Below, piece after piece: positions 21,007 through 32,621 of a DNA stretch of 64,000 nt. The stretch covers positions 33,471,356 to 33,535,355 of the forward strand of contig OX463815.1 of assembly GCA_949825045.1 (NCBI GenBank), written 5' to 3'. The notes below the pieces were generated by a model. The model worked only from the letters and a program-made list of their open reading frames with translations, searched no databases and was not told the DNA's origin. The stretch's first letter is position 1, and each line of letters opens with the position of its first letter. A program made the position numbers and the translations under genes. The stretch comes from Argyresthia goedartella (lineage: Eukaryota; Arthropoda; Insecta; Lepidoptera; Argyresthiidae).

Positions 21007-22926
21007 CCCGTATCATCCCAACCATAGTAAAATAAGTCCAATTTTTATGAAAATCGTATCGGAGCATGTTTATAGATGTATAATGAGAACTACATACCAA
21101 AAAATTTTTAATCTCATTTAGATTTTTAGTTTTGTAACCGTTCCAATAATGGAACACTAGGATTAAACATACATGTAAGATTCTGTCAGTGGCTATGGAT
21201 TTCGTTGGGAAATAAAACGATTGTATTCACTTTTTATTTATTGTAAGAAGTTTTAAATCTTATAATTATTACATAAAAATACAATTGCGTGTGTTATTGA
21301 GCATGAAAAATGATAGAACATTTGCTATGTAAGGCAACATTACATTTGATACACTTCATGGTTGTGGTTTTGTGGCATAAACCACATCGAGTTTATTTAT
21401 TTTGTTTGTCCTCTGCTTGTTTTATTCATTTTTTGCGGATATTTGAGAGGTGCTTTCTCAGTTTGGTTAGCTCGTATAGTCCCTGTTCCATCGTGACCGA
21501 TTTTTTGTAACTCCTCAAGCAGCGGTAAGGATGTAAAAAAAATATCGAAATAAAAACTGTAGCTACCTTGTGGCCGCTTTGATATTAGATCCAGAACAAC
21601 TGAGGCACCAACAACTAACTCAGGATGGGTATTTCCGGTACTAGCTCCCTGATACAGCTCACCATAAATCAAATATCCATGTCGCGTACAAATAGACCAA
21701 TTTTTATATCCAATTCTGATTGGCTTTCCATGGATATGCTGCTTAGTACTATGTTTCCCAAAATATGGAATCATAGATTCGTCAATGCTCAAATTTCTAT
21801 CTCCAGGGTAATACTTTACCCATCGTGCATTGAGCAGATTCCATAGAGGACGCACTTTAGCAAACTTATCATTAGGACCAAGATTATTATTGTCGGCAAC
21901 ATGGAAATAACGCAGCAAATCTTCAAATTGATTTCTTGACATAATAGCTACCACTGTTGGAAAACTGCAGTCAACTCTTTGTTCCCAATACATTCTGTAT
22001 CTCGATACACTGTTATATCCCGACAATAAGAGAATGGCTATAAAGTGTTTCATATCCGTTGTAGTAACACGGAATGCATGTTTACCCTTCTGAATCACAT
22101 TTTTTTCAGTTTCTGAGCGCAGTAATTCGAACACGTCTTCATAAAAAAATAGTTCAAAAACCTGAACAGTTTTTTCCAAATTTTCCGGGTTTTCCAGGAA
22201 ATCTCGTTCACAGTATTCTTTCTCAGCCTTTTCTGGAATATCTACAAACCACCACTTTCTTTTAACAGCTCGAGACGATCTAGTGACTCGGAGTTCAGCT
22301 TCTGATAGTAACTGATGTCTAAACAAATTATTTATACTTGCAAACTCTTCGTCACCGCTATCATCGTCGCTATTTTGCCAATTTTCAGGAGGTGTGATGA
22401 AAATATCAGCCGCAAACAAGCCGTCATCTTCTTCCAACTGAGAGATTATCTGATACACATTCAATCTGCAATAAAATAATATTATAATTACGAGGCAATA
22501 CAGATAAAATAAAGTTCCTAATGTATAAAAATTACATGTGCTTATGTTCCTACTGCTCAAATAATGGAACGGTACATAAAACTTACAGCTACCCTCAAAT
22601 TTGCCTTTTTATTTCTAAATACGTATGACGACATGATAGAAAAATACTTTAACATGTTTATAAACCCTAAATAGTCAGTAGTATAATGTAAACATCATGA
22701 TTACTTACATTTTCCTGTTCGCCATATTTTTCACTCAAAACTTACAAACACAATTATGTTTTCTAGATCAACAAAACCACGCGATGTGAAATGACATGTG
22801 TTCATCTGACAGCTAGAAATGTCAGTAATACCAACATAAAAACTTTACTTTAAAGACGCGTTCAAAAATTCGAGTAAAAAATAAAAAAATTACCGTTTTA
22901 AAAATGGAACACTAGGATGATATGGG
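21007..22926 (-). mobile_element. piggyBac-type element with TTAA duplication
   Basis: TTAA (21003-21006 and 22927-22930) flanks a 1920-bp unit whose ends match as inverted repeats: CCCGTATCATCC on the left, and CCCATATCATCC read inward from the right. The word ATGGAACACTAGGAT occurs near both ends (about 21150 and 22904) in the same orientation, probably a subterminal binding site. The unit holds a truncated two-exon transposase gene on the minus strand. It is shorter than a typical autonomous piggyBac because the 3' third of the gene is missing. Confidence 0.88.
21397..22725 (-). pseudogene. piggyBac-like transposase, two exons, C-terminally truncated
   Basis: Exon 1 is 17 nt (22725-22709) and encodes MANRK plus two bases. 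A donor GTAAGTAA and an acceptor TTATTTTATTGCAG define a 243-bp intron (22708-22466). Exon 2 continues in phase with LNVYQIISQLEEDDGLFAAD and the acidic SDDDSGDEEF region normal for PGBD-type proteins. The catalytic region shows Asp in SIDESMIPYFGKH and Asp in FYFDIFFTS. The frame then ends after RGQTK, so the third catalytic Asp and the C-terminal Cys-rich domain are absent. A minus-strand reading that begins in what is here called the intron is open but lacks family similarity there. The family identity is clear; the truncation makes it non-autonomous. Confidence 0.88.
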
Positions 22927-22989
22927 TTAAGCTAGTTTTGAATGACGTTAAGGCATAACGCAACTTAGTCTCTCTAAGAATACTTAACA

Positions 22990-24290
22990 TCTCAAGACTA
23001 ATCGAATCATTTCAACGTTTTGATACTTACTTACAACAATCGGATTCCATGTCACAACATATTAATTATATGTTTTTGAATTAAAATACGGGTTTTAATT
23101 TAAAAATTCCCTCAAAAATTGTTTCACTCTGTCTTCTGTGAGCAAAGTCTATGCATGAAAGTAATGGATAGCCGATCTATGGTTATTCAGGGTTCCGGAC
23201 GTTGAGCCTGACTTAAAACTATTTGCAAGAAATTCTGATAATGACCCCACATTAACGTTATAAAAATGATACCCCTTAGAAGACTGGACGAATATTGGGC
23301 TTGAGAACTTTTTGGTAGGATGAAATCACTATATATAGGGCCGCCTACGGAATGCCTTGTTTGAAAAAGCTTTCCCAAATATCACACTCGCTGCGAGAGA
23401 AAGGTGGCGGTGCAGAGGGTGTGTTAATCTAAAAACAGAAGAAAGAACATTCTTACTTGATAAAAATCAAGATTTCGTACACCGAAAGTGTCTTAAAAAG
23501 GGGGTACCACGGTTGCCAACGCCACTGTGGTACCACAACAATGCCAGAAGCATGATCATATACTATCTTATTTAATACTTTTAGTATCAATGCGAAAGAT
23601 GAAAATGCATAAAATACAATTGAGATAACTCAATCGTAAATACATTTATGTTGAGAGCATAAGGATCTCCCTTCCAAGAAAGGTATAATGAACACTTCGC
23701 ATTGGTTCTAGAAGCAAACATGTCTATGACCGGTTCTTCTAAATGTCGCGTTATTTTGTTAAAAGCAAAAGGTTTCATTTCTCATTCCGTGTCAACATTC
23801 AGTCTCCTGGACTCAGTATCAGCCTCAATGAACCTCAATGTTCAGAGAAGACTTAAAGAATGATGCAAAAACAAATATTCTCCATTCTTGCATCATTTCC
23901 ATATTTGATTCGCAACATGATTCAGGTGTGGTTATTGAAAACCACCCATGTCATAAACGTATGCTATGGCTGTAGTATTGTCAACCCGAAGAAGAATGCA
24001 ACAATCTGGCTTGTCACCGGCTAATTTTAAACAGAATAAAACGGTTAAAAGTTATAGTATGTTTTTAACGTTCTAGCTCTGTCCAATGACCGCCACTCTT
24101 ATGTCCGTTACACGCAGCGCCCCAACCAGTCGTGGAAGCGTCAGTAAAAATTACCAGATCATAATGATATTGTCTAATGTCGTTAACAGCTGTTGCGATG
24201 TTATTTTTACCCCACATAACGTCATCACGTATACTATCTGGAACAGTCATAAAAGCATCATAATCGTCATTGTTCCTGAGAAGAGCCAAA
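22990..24290 (-). pseudogene. DIRS-like retroelement remnant: RNase H and tyrosine recombinase parts
   Basis: Minus-strand fragments appear in the order expected for a DIRS-type pol. At 24289-24065 an RNase H start reads VIFTDASTTGWGAACNG followed by GGHWTELE. At about 24030-23790, in broken frames, come a DNTTAIAYVYDMGG-like piece and an NHVANQIWKWC-like piece. At 23778-23587 comes PVIDMFASRTNAKCSLYLSW, with the SWKGDPYA stretch. At 23300-23050 come SLSEFLANSFKSG, GTLNNHRSAI and a TWNPIVV-like word, typical of the N-terminal part of the tyrosine recombinase. Stops and frameshifts throughout mean it is long dead. The split reading is mine and no terminal repeats were found. Confidence 0.72.
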
Positions 24291-24299
24291 AATATTTTG

Positions 24300-24440
24300 T
24301 AGCGTTGCGGTTCGAGGTTCTGCCTCCTGAGCGAGAGGTCTCGGGTTCGAATCCTAGCTGGGGGAGAAAAAATCCTCAGGTCCTGGATGTTTATATATAT
24401 GTGAAGTCGTTGTTTTTAGTTTCCACGACTCAGGGTATGC
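24300..24440 (+). mobile_element. tRNA-derived SINE head
   Basis: A tRNA-like stretch, GCGGTTCGAGGTTCTGCCTC and GAGAGGTCTCGGGTTCGAATCC (the second word being box B), is followed by a SINE-type body with CCTCAGGTCCTGGATGTTTA and a TGTGAAGTCG word. It is cut off on the right by a LINE F 3' end. Confidence 0.65.
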
Positions 24441-24464
24441 TAGTATGGGGTCAGAAGCAATCTA

Positions 24465-24965
24465 TTCATAATTCATTCATAATTCTTTATTGCACACACA
24501 CATATTAAATTTAAAAGGTTACATTAGGAGAAATCATATGTACAAAGGCGAGCTTATCTCTAAAAAGAGATTTCTTCCAGCAAACCAAGGCATGAAAGCG
24601 AAATGTATCATGAAAGGGTAGGCAGTGTACAATATATAACATCTAATCTTTAAGTCGAAATTAAATGCAAATTGCTTCTTATTTAAGATAAATTATATAA
24701 ATAATAATTTTTGAATGCAAATCAAATGTTTTTTTAATTTTTAAGTTTTTATGCTAAAATACATATATAATATAAAATACGGAAAATAAAATACTTACAT
24801 ACCAGACTACTAAATACAATACATACATATACCTGCAAATATATTTTATATATTATAATGATATACATACTATATATAACTCTCACGAAAGAGAAAGGAA
24901 GTGCTCTTTTACCCGGTTTTTGAAAGAGACAAGAGAGGGACAGTCTCTTATAGTGCTAGGTAGTG
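24465..24965 (-). repeat. LINE F 3' end (minus)
   Basis: Reverse of a CR1-like 3' UTR: TTCTTTATTGCACACA at the tail side, then GTACAAAGGCGAGCTTATCT and AGAGATTTCTTCCAGCAAAC, as at 44.55-44.64 kb. The far side (24880-24960) holds a decayed version of the C-terminal codons (GGGACAGTCTCTTATAGTGC). Non-coding. Confidence 0.75.
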
Positions 24966-24978
24966 CGTTTTATTAATA

Positions 24979-25236
24979 ATTAATAAAATCATATGCATTT
25001 GAACCAGGGTAATATTTGACAAGTGACAATTATGCTGACATACAATAGTAGTTTATGTAACTGTACATAATTAGCCATTAAAACTCTCGAGTGATATTAT
25101 TATCAAACGAGCCGAACCCACTCTCGAGTATTAATGCCCTCCATTATGTAGCAGTCACATAAACTACTATTGTATGTCAGCATAATTATCACTTGTCAAA
25201 TATTACCCTGGTTCAAATGCATATGATTTTATTAAT
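24979..25236. repeat. 258-bp palindrome, family H fold-back element
   Basis: The left arm starts ATTAATAAAATCATATGCAT at 24979; the right arm, ending at 25236, is its complement. The outer 80-85 bp pair nearly perfectly (one substitution within the GACAATTATGCTG region and a few near the centre). The inner part pairs less well down to CTCGAG words about 30 bp apart. There is no coding capacity. The inner 100 bp are shared with 20062-20165 and 47800-47930. Confidence 0.85.
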
Positions 25237-25239
25237 TTG

Positions 25240-25960
25240 GGTAAATATACATAAGTAAGTGTTTTTTTGGTAACCGTGGTTTTATTTATAGCGATGTGTC
25301 CGCATTCAGGGTCCTGCACTTGGTAGATTCTTAATTCTACTGAATGTAGTTAGGTCCATAGCCTGTATATTTCAGAAAAAGATGTAATGCAGAAATGTCT
25401 CAGAAGGTAGTAGGATCACAAAGCCTCAGAAGATTAGCATTTGATATTTCTTGGTTAGCATTCAACAGAGTAAGTAAGAGTTTCGTTCATCAGTATCCCT
25501 TTAAAGTCTGTGATCAGAGCATACAACAATCAAATGAGAGTTTATTTCTAAATAGGTTGTATAGAAAATATCTTTCCTCTCCAGGGCCGGGTCAGGTATC
25601 TGACTTCTGCAATGCAGAAGGTGTTGTCTACACGTGATTTTGAAGTGAGCAACCGATTTGTGGTCTCGGATTACGGCAGGTTGTGGCAACACTTTTTTGC
25701 CAGATACCTAAAACTGCCCGAGGCAGCTGAACTATGACGGGGGATTTTCAAAAGGCTGGTTGTGATCCTATTGATGTGGTGACGTGAAGCCCACCAGGTG
25801 ACCTTTTCGTACAAATAATATGGTGCTTATTGCTTTATCACACCAAACAAGAGTGAGGCAAGATGTAGTTCCTGCCTGCCGTCCATATAATATTAAGAAT
25901 ATTGGCCTTGTTCAAGTCAGGTGTATTTTATGTACTTCTACCGTAATCCACTTAACATGA
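25240..25960. other. unassigned sequence left of LINE D
   Basis: There is no confident gene. The right part may hold the decayed extreme C-terminus of LINE D in minus reading, but I could not follow it reliably. Confidence 0.4.
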
Positions 25961-26487
25961 CATGTTCCAATTTTTCCCATTTCCAAATTCCACCACCTCT
26001 CAATTTGATCACTTAGCATAATGTCAGCCTTTTACTCGCGAAAGTAAACAATTTCTTTAAAGGGTGCATGTGACTTCGATTAGGGATATTTAAACAAAAC
26101 CTGGCACAAACGTTCTGGATTCTTTGTAATAACCGGTGAGTGCATTTGAACAGACAGGGCCCGAATGCCGATGCCATAATGTAATTTGGACATAACTGGC
26201 AAGCCAGATATGCACATAGAGATATGCGCATCTGTCGCTTAAAAAGTTTCGGATCCTATAAAAAATTTGCTAAGTCTTTAGAAGCAAGCCTTTATACCAA
26301 GATTACGGGCCTCATATACTCGTTCAATCAAGAGACCCGAAATGGAAACTTGTGCATTTATATTATTTAATATCTCTAATTGATTATTTGACCCTAAACT
26401 CACATATTATGACTTAGTAGGGTTTATGACCAAGGTGTTCCTCATAGACCACGTGCTTATTCAGTACAAATCAACATTAATAAATAA
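25960..26487 (-). pseudogene. LINE D, 3' half (C-terminal RT region), left of the nest
   Basis: Minus reading gives INVDLY, ISTWS and NTLVINPTKS, then a YEARNLGIK word and, from 26231, CAYLACQLCPNYIMASAFGP with RLLQRIQNVCARFCLNIP. These are the post-YADD and C-terminal words of a CR1-like LINE. They continue directly from the fragment ending at about 36945 (YADDLQIYIDVKKDNFADAV), so a single LINE D was split by LINE A. Scattered stops show age. Confidence 0.78.
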
Positions 26488-26545
26488 ATCAGTCTGCGCG
26501 CGTGCGTCACAGCGAGCGGTTAGGCTGTTACGTTTCGCGACCAAC

Positions 26546-27967
26546 ATGTCGTCGTCGAATTTAGTGAAATGTGCAAATTGTAACATCGTTGTGGATGAAC
26601 TCCTAGCGTTCATGCAAAACAAACATGACGTTATGGATGAGGTGAGCCTTATCCAAATCTGCGTGTCTTCTTTCTCGCCGGAAGAGATCGTAGCGTCCAA
26701 GACGCTTTTATTTGAATCGCTGCCAACGGACAAGCGAAAAATATTGCGTAGAAGAGACAAGAAGCAACACCGTGACCTGCAGGACATGATATGCCTTCTG
26801 AAAGACACGGATCCCGAAGTAATACCGCTCTTTGTTGCTCATAATTTGCAAAGGCTTCCGCCAGTAACTTTCGATCATGTGGATGTGACCAAAATTCTTA
26901 AGGATCTTGTCATCTTGCGAGCAGAACTCAATCTCGTGAAAGAAAACTATGTTACTTCAAGCCAGCTCAGTGAAGTGAGGGAGGATCTACAATATATGAA
27001 AACCGCCTCGCTTGTGAATACGGATTTTAACGTAAATATGCGATGAGGTGCTTATCTATACAGTGGGCCCATGGGTATGTCACACAATAATGTGTCAATA
27101 GAAGACGGAAGTACAAGGGTAGAGCCGTGCTGGAGACCTATATCTTCTCTGGCAGCTGCATCATATGGGGAAAATCTGCAACCAAAGTTACCTACAACAA
27201 AATCTGCGGATATTTGTCCTATACCCTCAACTAGCCCGCCTATCCACAAGCCGGCACAAAATCGCACGGAGAAAGAGACAGCAGGCGGCCACGAAAGCGA
27301 GAGCAATGAGACACCTGCTCAATCCACTTTAACTACGCCACAGTTGAGCGCGGATCGAACGGCGACAGAGATAGCCAACGGAGGCGACCGCGGGTGCAGT
27401 GAGACAGATGCTAGAAACATCACGTCTCCTTATACAAGCGCGCAGTCAGCTGACTGTGAAGTGAATAGGGTAAACAAAAACATGACCCTTGCTGAAGTAG
27501 TTAAGGCCCAGGCCAGTGTTAGTACTAGGGCCACAGTTGTTGAGGTTGGAACCTCAAATGACCAAGAAGAGAACTGGACCGTAATAGCAAGAAGAAAAAA
27601 GTCCAAGTCAAAAAATCGCTTTGTGGGCCAGATAGGTCAAGCAGATGTAGACCCGGGCGGGCTTTTCAAAGCGGCGGATCCAAAAGTAGCACTCTTCATT
27701 ACAAACGTGCACTTGGAAACAAAAGCCAAAAATATTGCTGACTACATATTTACAAAAACGCAAGAGAGAGTGTACTTGAGGCAAATCGTAACGGAGGAAG
27801 GTACGGACCATAATGCATTTAAAATGTATGTTTCTAAAAATAAACTTCATTTATACAAAGATGTTAACTTATGGCCAAAACGAATTTTCTTCCGCCGTTT
27901 TGTAAATTTTAAGTACTCTTTTTTAGACAGAGCACATAACTCTGATGACCCGAAGCCGAAAACTTAG
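26546..27967 (+). pseudogene. LINE A ORF1, one in-frame TGA
   Basis: The ATG at 26546 opens a frame beginning MSSSNLVKCANCNIVVDELL, an N-terminal CxxC region followed by a helical segment with PPVTFDHVDVTKILKDLV. This word is frequent in arthropod LINE ORF1 proteins. A TGA at 27044-27046 stops it after NVNMR. The same frame continues without a break through a low-complexity Thr/Ser/Asn-rich linker to a C-terminal domain (WTVIARRKKSKSKN, then KVALFITNVHLETKAKNIAD) that looks like the RNA-binding part. It ends at 27965-27967, three bases before the ORF2 start. The product would be about 473 residues if the TGA were sense. Confidence 0.8.
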
Positions 27968-27970
27968 ATC

Positions 27971-29887
27971 ATGTGTAGTACACCTGCAAGCAAATTAAGT
28001 CAACTTGTTAGCTTTAACTGCCAATCGTTAAAACCTTCTATGTTCAGCATCAGAACGATATGTGATAAGGCGGATGTTGACGCACTTCAGGAGACTTGGT
28101 TGATGCCGTACGATATTCCACTACTGGGAAGCATACATGAAGATTTCGAATACACAGGAAAATCAGCTGTCGACTTAGCTACCTACAGCACGGGGAGACC
28201 GTATGGGGGCGTGGCCTTGCTGTGGCGCAAACATGCATTCTCGTCAGTGTCGGTGATTAACTGCAATAGTAATAGAATAGTGGCTATTAGAGCGAAGGTA
28301 TGTGATTGTGAAATAGTTATAATGAGTGTGTACATGCCAACGGATAATATTGATAACTTAACAGAGTTTACGGACTGTCTAGGTGAGGTAAATTCCTTAA
28401 TTGAAAATAATGAAGCTGAGTCGGTTTTCGTCCTTGGAGACTTTAATGCACATCCGGGTGAACTATTTTGGACAGAACTGATGCGGTTCTCGTGTGATCA
28501 ACAATGGGTGTTTGCAGATACTGAAAAGTTGGGTATGAAATCTGGATCTTATACTTACATCAGTGATGCGCATGGCTGTACAAGATGGCTCGATCATTGA
28601 ATTGTAACTTCTGCTGCATGGTCAAGTGTCAAAAATGCAAATATTTTATATGATGTGACCTGGTCAGATCATAAGCCACTTTTATTAGAATGTGATTTAA
28701 ACATTATTATTCCTAAAATAATTAATAATGATGCAACGTGTAACAAAATTGTTTGGGGCCAAAGAGAGGCTGACCAGATAAAGCAGTTTAGTAGTGCTTG
28801 TAATAAAAAATTTAGAGATATAGATTTTCCACGCGATTTTCAAGAGTGTTGTTCTGGTCTGTGTAAAAATTTAAAACATAAACTTATATTGGATGATATG
28901 TATAAAAATATTGTTTGCATTTTAGAAAAAGCATCCATTGAAAGCTACAAGGGAGTTGAAATCAAAAGGGCGCAGAGAAATAGAATTGTTGTAGGCTGGA
29001 ACCGTCATGTACAAGAATTTCACAGGCAGGCCCGGCTCAAATTTCAGCTCTGGAGCCTTCAGGGTAAACCGCGTTGTGGCAGGACGTACGAAGAAATGTG
29101 TAGCAGTCGCTACATATTTAAAGCTAAATTAAAATGGTGCATAAAAAACCAAGAGCAAGTCAAAATGGACATCATAGCCACACACCGTAGTAATAATGAC
29201 TTTAGCTCTTTTTGGCGAGCAACTAATAAGTTAAATTTGAAGCCTGGCCTGCCAGTGAGTGTTGACGGTATCAGTAAGCCCAGCGACATTGCCAATATTT
29301 TCAAGGACCACTTTAAAGTAATTTCAGCACTCAGGCCGCAATCGCAACAGGTGTGCGATGCTGAGACCGAGTCAAACCATGATGTTGACAGTGAAATAAG
29401 TAGGATAACAGCTAAAGAGGTGAGGAGTGCTATCCGGGGTATGAAAAGAGGCAAATCGCCAGGTCACGATGGACTCAGCATCGAACACCTGGTGCATGCG
29501 GGTTTTCATATGCCGAGGGTGCTAGCTTTATTTTATTCTATGTGTATTGTTCATGCATACTTACCAGACGATATGATGAAAACGATTGTAGTGCCGATAG
29601 TAAAAAATAGAACTGGCGATATATCGGACAAATCAAACTATAGACCTATATCCTTGGCTACTGTGATAGCAAAGGTTTTTGATTGTTTATTGGATGCGCG
29701 CCTAAATAAAACTATTAAAATTGGGGATGCTCAATTTGGTTTCCAGCAGGGCCTCTCTACCGAAACTGCTATTTTAGCCCTAAAGAGTACGGTAAGATAT
29801 TATACTGATAGAGGCACTCCGATCTACGCTTGCTTTCTCGACCTATCGAAAGCTTTTGATATGGTTTCATATGATATCTTGTGGACT
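27971..29887 (+). pseudogene. LINE A ORF2, N-terminal part: endonuclease and RT start
   Basis: The frame begins at the ATG at 27971, directly after ORF1. The APE-type endonuclease shows LVSFNCQSLKPS, ALQETWL, GGVALLW, IMSVYMPTD, FVLGDFNAHPG and RWLDH. An in-frame TGA at 28598-28600 follows RWLDH, where relatives continue. The frame then resumes with TWSDHKPLL, the linker with VGWNRHVQEFHRQARLKFQ, and the RT start: GKSPGHDGLS, the NYRPISLAT block, AQFGFQQGLSTETAI and FLDLSKAFDMV. At codon Thr (29885-29887) LINE B is inserted. The remainder lies at 35976-36872. Endonuclease residues look intact, so the nonsense codon and insertion are the only obvious lesions. Confidence 0.88.
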
Positions 29888-29890
29888 CAT

Positions 29891-32354
29891 TAAACTCTCA
29901 TTAAACTTTGTAATAACAGAAAAAAGTTAATTATTTGTGGCGATCTTAATGTAGATCTGCTTGTAGATACAACACTGAAGCGACGATTAATAACTCTGTT
30001 CAAATCATTTAATTTATGTCATGTATTTCTAGAGCCGACTAGAATTACACTTACAAGCCAAACTTGCTTAGATAACGTTTTTTGTGACTGTGCATTCACA
30101 ACTAAAAGTGTAATTAACTGCTTACCCTCCGATCACAGTGGTCAAACAGTTTCATTCCCAATTAGTATTAGGGATAAGACTGGTCCAACATTTTATAGGC
30201 CTATTACATCCCATAGACTAGAGACATATACGAAAAACTTAGATATAAATTTGCCAGTACCGGATTTTAATGAACAGAACCCAAACAAAATCTACTCAGA
30301 CTTCTTCAACATTATTCAGACAGAATTCAATAAAGTTTTCAAATTAAAGAAAGTCAGTGACTACAACGGTAAATCTAAATTTAATGACTGGGCAACGTTT
30401 GGAATTCGTAAAAGTAGAGTTATCTTGTATGACCTTTATGATCAAAAAACCTATAACTTTGATCGAAAATTTCATGACTATGTTAAAAAATATTCCAAAA
30501 CTTTCAAGTTAGTTTGTAGAACTGCAAAAACTTTACACATTAATAGAAAAATTAAAAATTCAAATAATAGAATGAAAACAGTTTGGCAAATAATAAACCG
30601 CGAAACTGGCAAAGTTATACCAAGGGACAGTGATTTCTGCCTAAAGATAGGTGATGATGTTGTTAAATCCAACGCTGATGTTGCTCGATCTTTTGAAACA
30701 TTCTTCACCAATGTACCCGTACTCACAACGGACAGTCTAAATTCATCTCCATTTGAAGCAGAGACTTTATTAAAAAATAACACTAGCGTCAGTAATGTAT
30801 ATTTAAAATTTCATCATGTATATCCCCAGGACATTGTCAAAACGTTTAAATTACTTAACTTAAAAAATACGGAAGACCTGTGGGGTATATCAGTCAAGTC
30901 ATTGGTTCAGTAATTCTAGTTATAGCCCCACACTTAGCTTATATATTCAATAAATGTGTTGACGATGGGGCTTTTCCAGACCTCATGAAACACAGTAAAC
31001 TTATACCGCTGTTCAAATCGGGAGATAAGGGCGATCCTTCAAATTTCAGACCAATATCTGTTCTTCCAACACTAAGTAAAATATTTGAAAAGATTATACT
31101 CAATCAAATGCTCTCACACTTCAACCGTACAAAACAACTCCACGCTAAACAATATGGTTTCACTAGGGGTAAATCGACTACGGATGCAGGTATTTCCCTT
31201 GTATCTCATATTTATTCTGCATGGGAGGCCGCACAGGATGCTATCGGAGTTTTTTGCGACCTGTCGAAGGCGTTTGATTGTGTTGATCATAATACGCTAT
31301 TAATTAAATTAAATCATTACGGAGTTAGAAATAAAGCGTTGTATCTACTAAGATCATACCTAAGCAATATAATTCAAAAGGCAGAAGTTAACGGCGTAAA
31401 ATCTGATGGATCGGGTGTTAAAATTGGCGTTCCACAAGGTTCCATATTAGGCCCTTTCTTATTCCTGGTATATATTAATGATCTGCCTTTCATGGTGGAG
31501 AAATTAACTGACATAGTGTTGTTTGCTGATGATACTTCAATGGTCTTCAAAATTGAAAGACAAAAAGGAGATTTTGATGATGTTAATGGTGTATTGTCTT
31601 TAACCTTGAATTGGTTCACAGTTAATAATTTATTGTTAAACGCTGGTAAAACCAAGTGTATCAAATTCTCACTTCCAAATGTCAGGCAAGTTGAGACCAG
31701 TTTGGTGTTAGACAACAGCACGTTAGAATTGGTAAATGATACGAAGTTTCTTGGAATAACCATTGATAGCAAATTGCAGTGGGGACCCCACATAGATGAA
31801 TTGGCTGGTAAATTAAGTTCTGCGGCTTACGCTGTTAGGAACATCAGACAAAGCACGGATGTGGCTACATCTAGGCTAGTATATTTTAGTTACTTTCATA
31901 GTGTGATGTCCTATGGTATCTTGTTGTGGGGGAAAGCAGCGGATATTCAAACTATTTTTATTTTACAGAAAAGAGCTATTCGAGCAATTTATAATTTAAA
32001 ACGAACAGACTCCTTAAGAGAGCTTTTTAAAGAAATTAACATACTAACAGTAGCTAGTCAATTTATTTCGAAAATATAATGTATGTACGCAAGAACCTTA
32101 CAAAATTTTCCAAACTTAGCGACAGCTGTAATGTTAACCTAAGAAATAATCACAGACTATGTGCGCCCCGTTTTAGACTCGCGAAGGTTAGCAATTCTTT
32201 CAAGGGTCAGTGCATTCTCTCTTACAATAAGATACCTCTGGAGATTTTGAAATTGCCATTTGAGCAATTTAAAAAGCATGTTAAAGCGACTTTGTCGAAA
32301 AAGGGATATTACAATGTTCAAGATTACTTAAATGACAGGACTGTATGGGGTTAA
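29891..32354 (+). pseudogene. LINE B ORF2: endonuclease end, reverse transcriptase, C-terminus
   Basis: It starts inside the endonuclease (LIICGDLNVDLL, TSQTCLDNVF, PSDHSGQ), so the copy was 5'-truncated. The linker and RT follow: FRPISVLPTLSKIFEKI, KQYGFTRGKSTTDAG, FCDLSKAFDCVDHNT, IGVPQGSILGPFLFLVY, VLFADDTSMVF and the C-terminal HSVMSYGILLWGKAADIQT and KKGYYNVQDYLNDRTVWG. Frameshifts near 30895 and 32070 break an otherwise well preserved frame, so this is a recent but inactive copy. It is the best reference for the other B copies in the window. Confidence 0.9.
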
Positions 32355-32473
32355 TCTGGCTCAACACAGACCTTGCTGTTAATAATTTTTTAATTATTTA
32401 TTCCTGCTTATTAATCATAACAATTAAATTTTTCATATTTGTATTAGTTAAGCACAACCTATTTTTAAAAGAG

Positions 32474-32605
32474 TGTAGTGTATGCACACCTGAACCCTAC
32501 TTACATCTATAAATAGCCTCTTTATTATGATTCATGACTCAATATACAACTAGTCTTTCGAACATGTGACTGCCTCATTCCACACCTAATAGGCCGATCC
32601 TTACA
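32474..32605 (+). repeat. left LTR, 132 bp
   Basis: It begins TGTAGTGTATGC and ends CCGATCCTTACA. A TATAAATAG at 32508-32516 could be the promoter TATA box. It is identical to the right LTR at 35702-35833. Confidence 0.95.
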
Positions 32606-32621
32606 TGGCGACCGTGCCAGG
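32606..32621 (+). promoter_or_regulatory. primer-binding site of the LTR element
   Basis: TGGCGACCGTGCCAGG follows the left LTR directly. TGG is complementary to a tRNA CCA end. The next bases fit the 3' acceptor strand of a tRNA-Arg of the kind used by mdg1/412-type elements; the tRNA identity is from memory. Confidence 0.8.

Noticed and set aside
24310..24370. Possible genuine tRNA gene
   Set aside because: The box A and box B-like words are present but no full cloverleaf could be drawn, and a SINE-type body follows. Treated as a tRNA-derived SINE.
27052..27306. 84-codon minus-strand frame in LINE A ORF1
   Set aside because: It lies opposite the low-complexity linker of ORF1 and has no family resemblance.
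31374..31793. 139-codon minus-strand frame inside LINE B
   Set aside because: It is antisense to the RT core with the FADD box on the plus strand.
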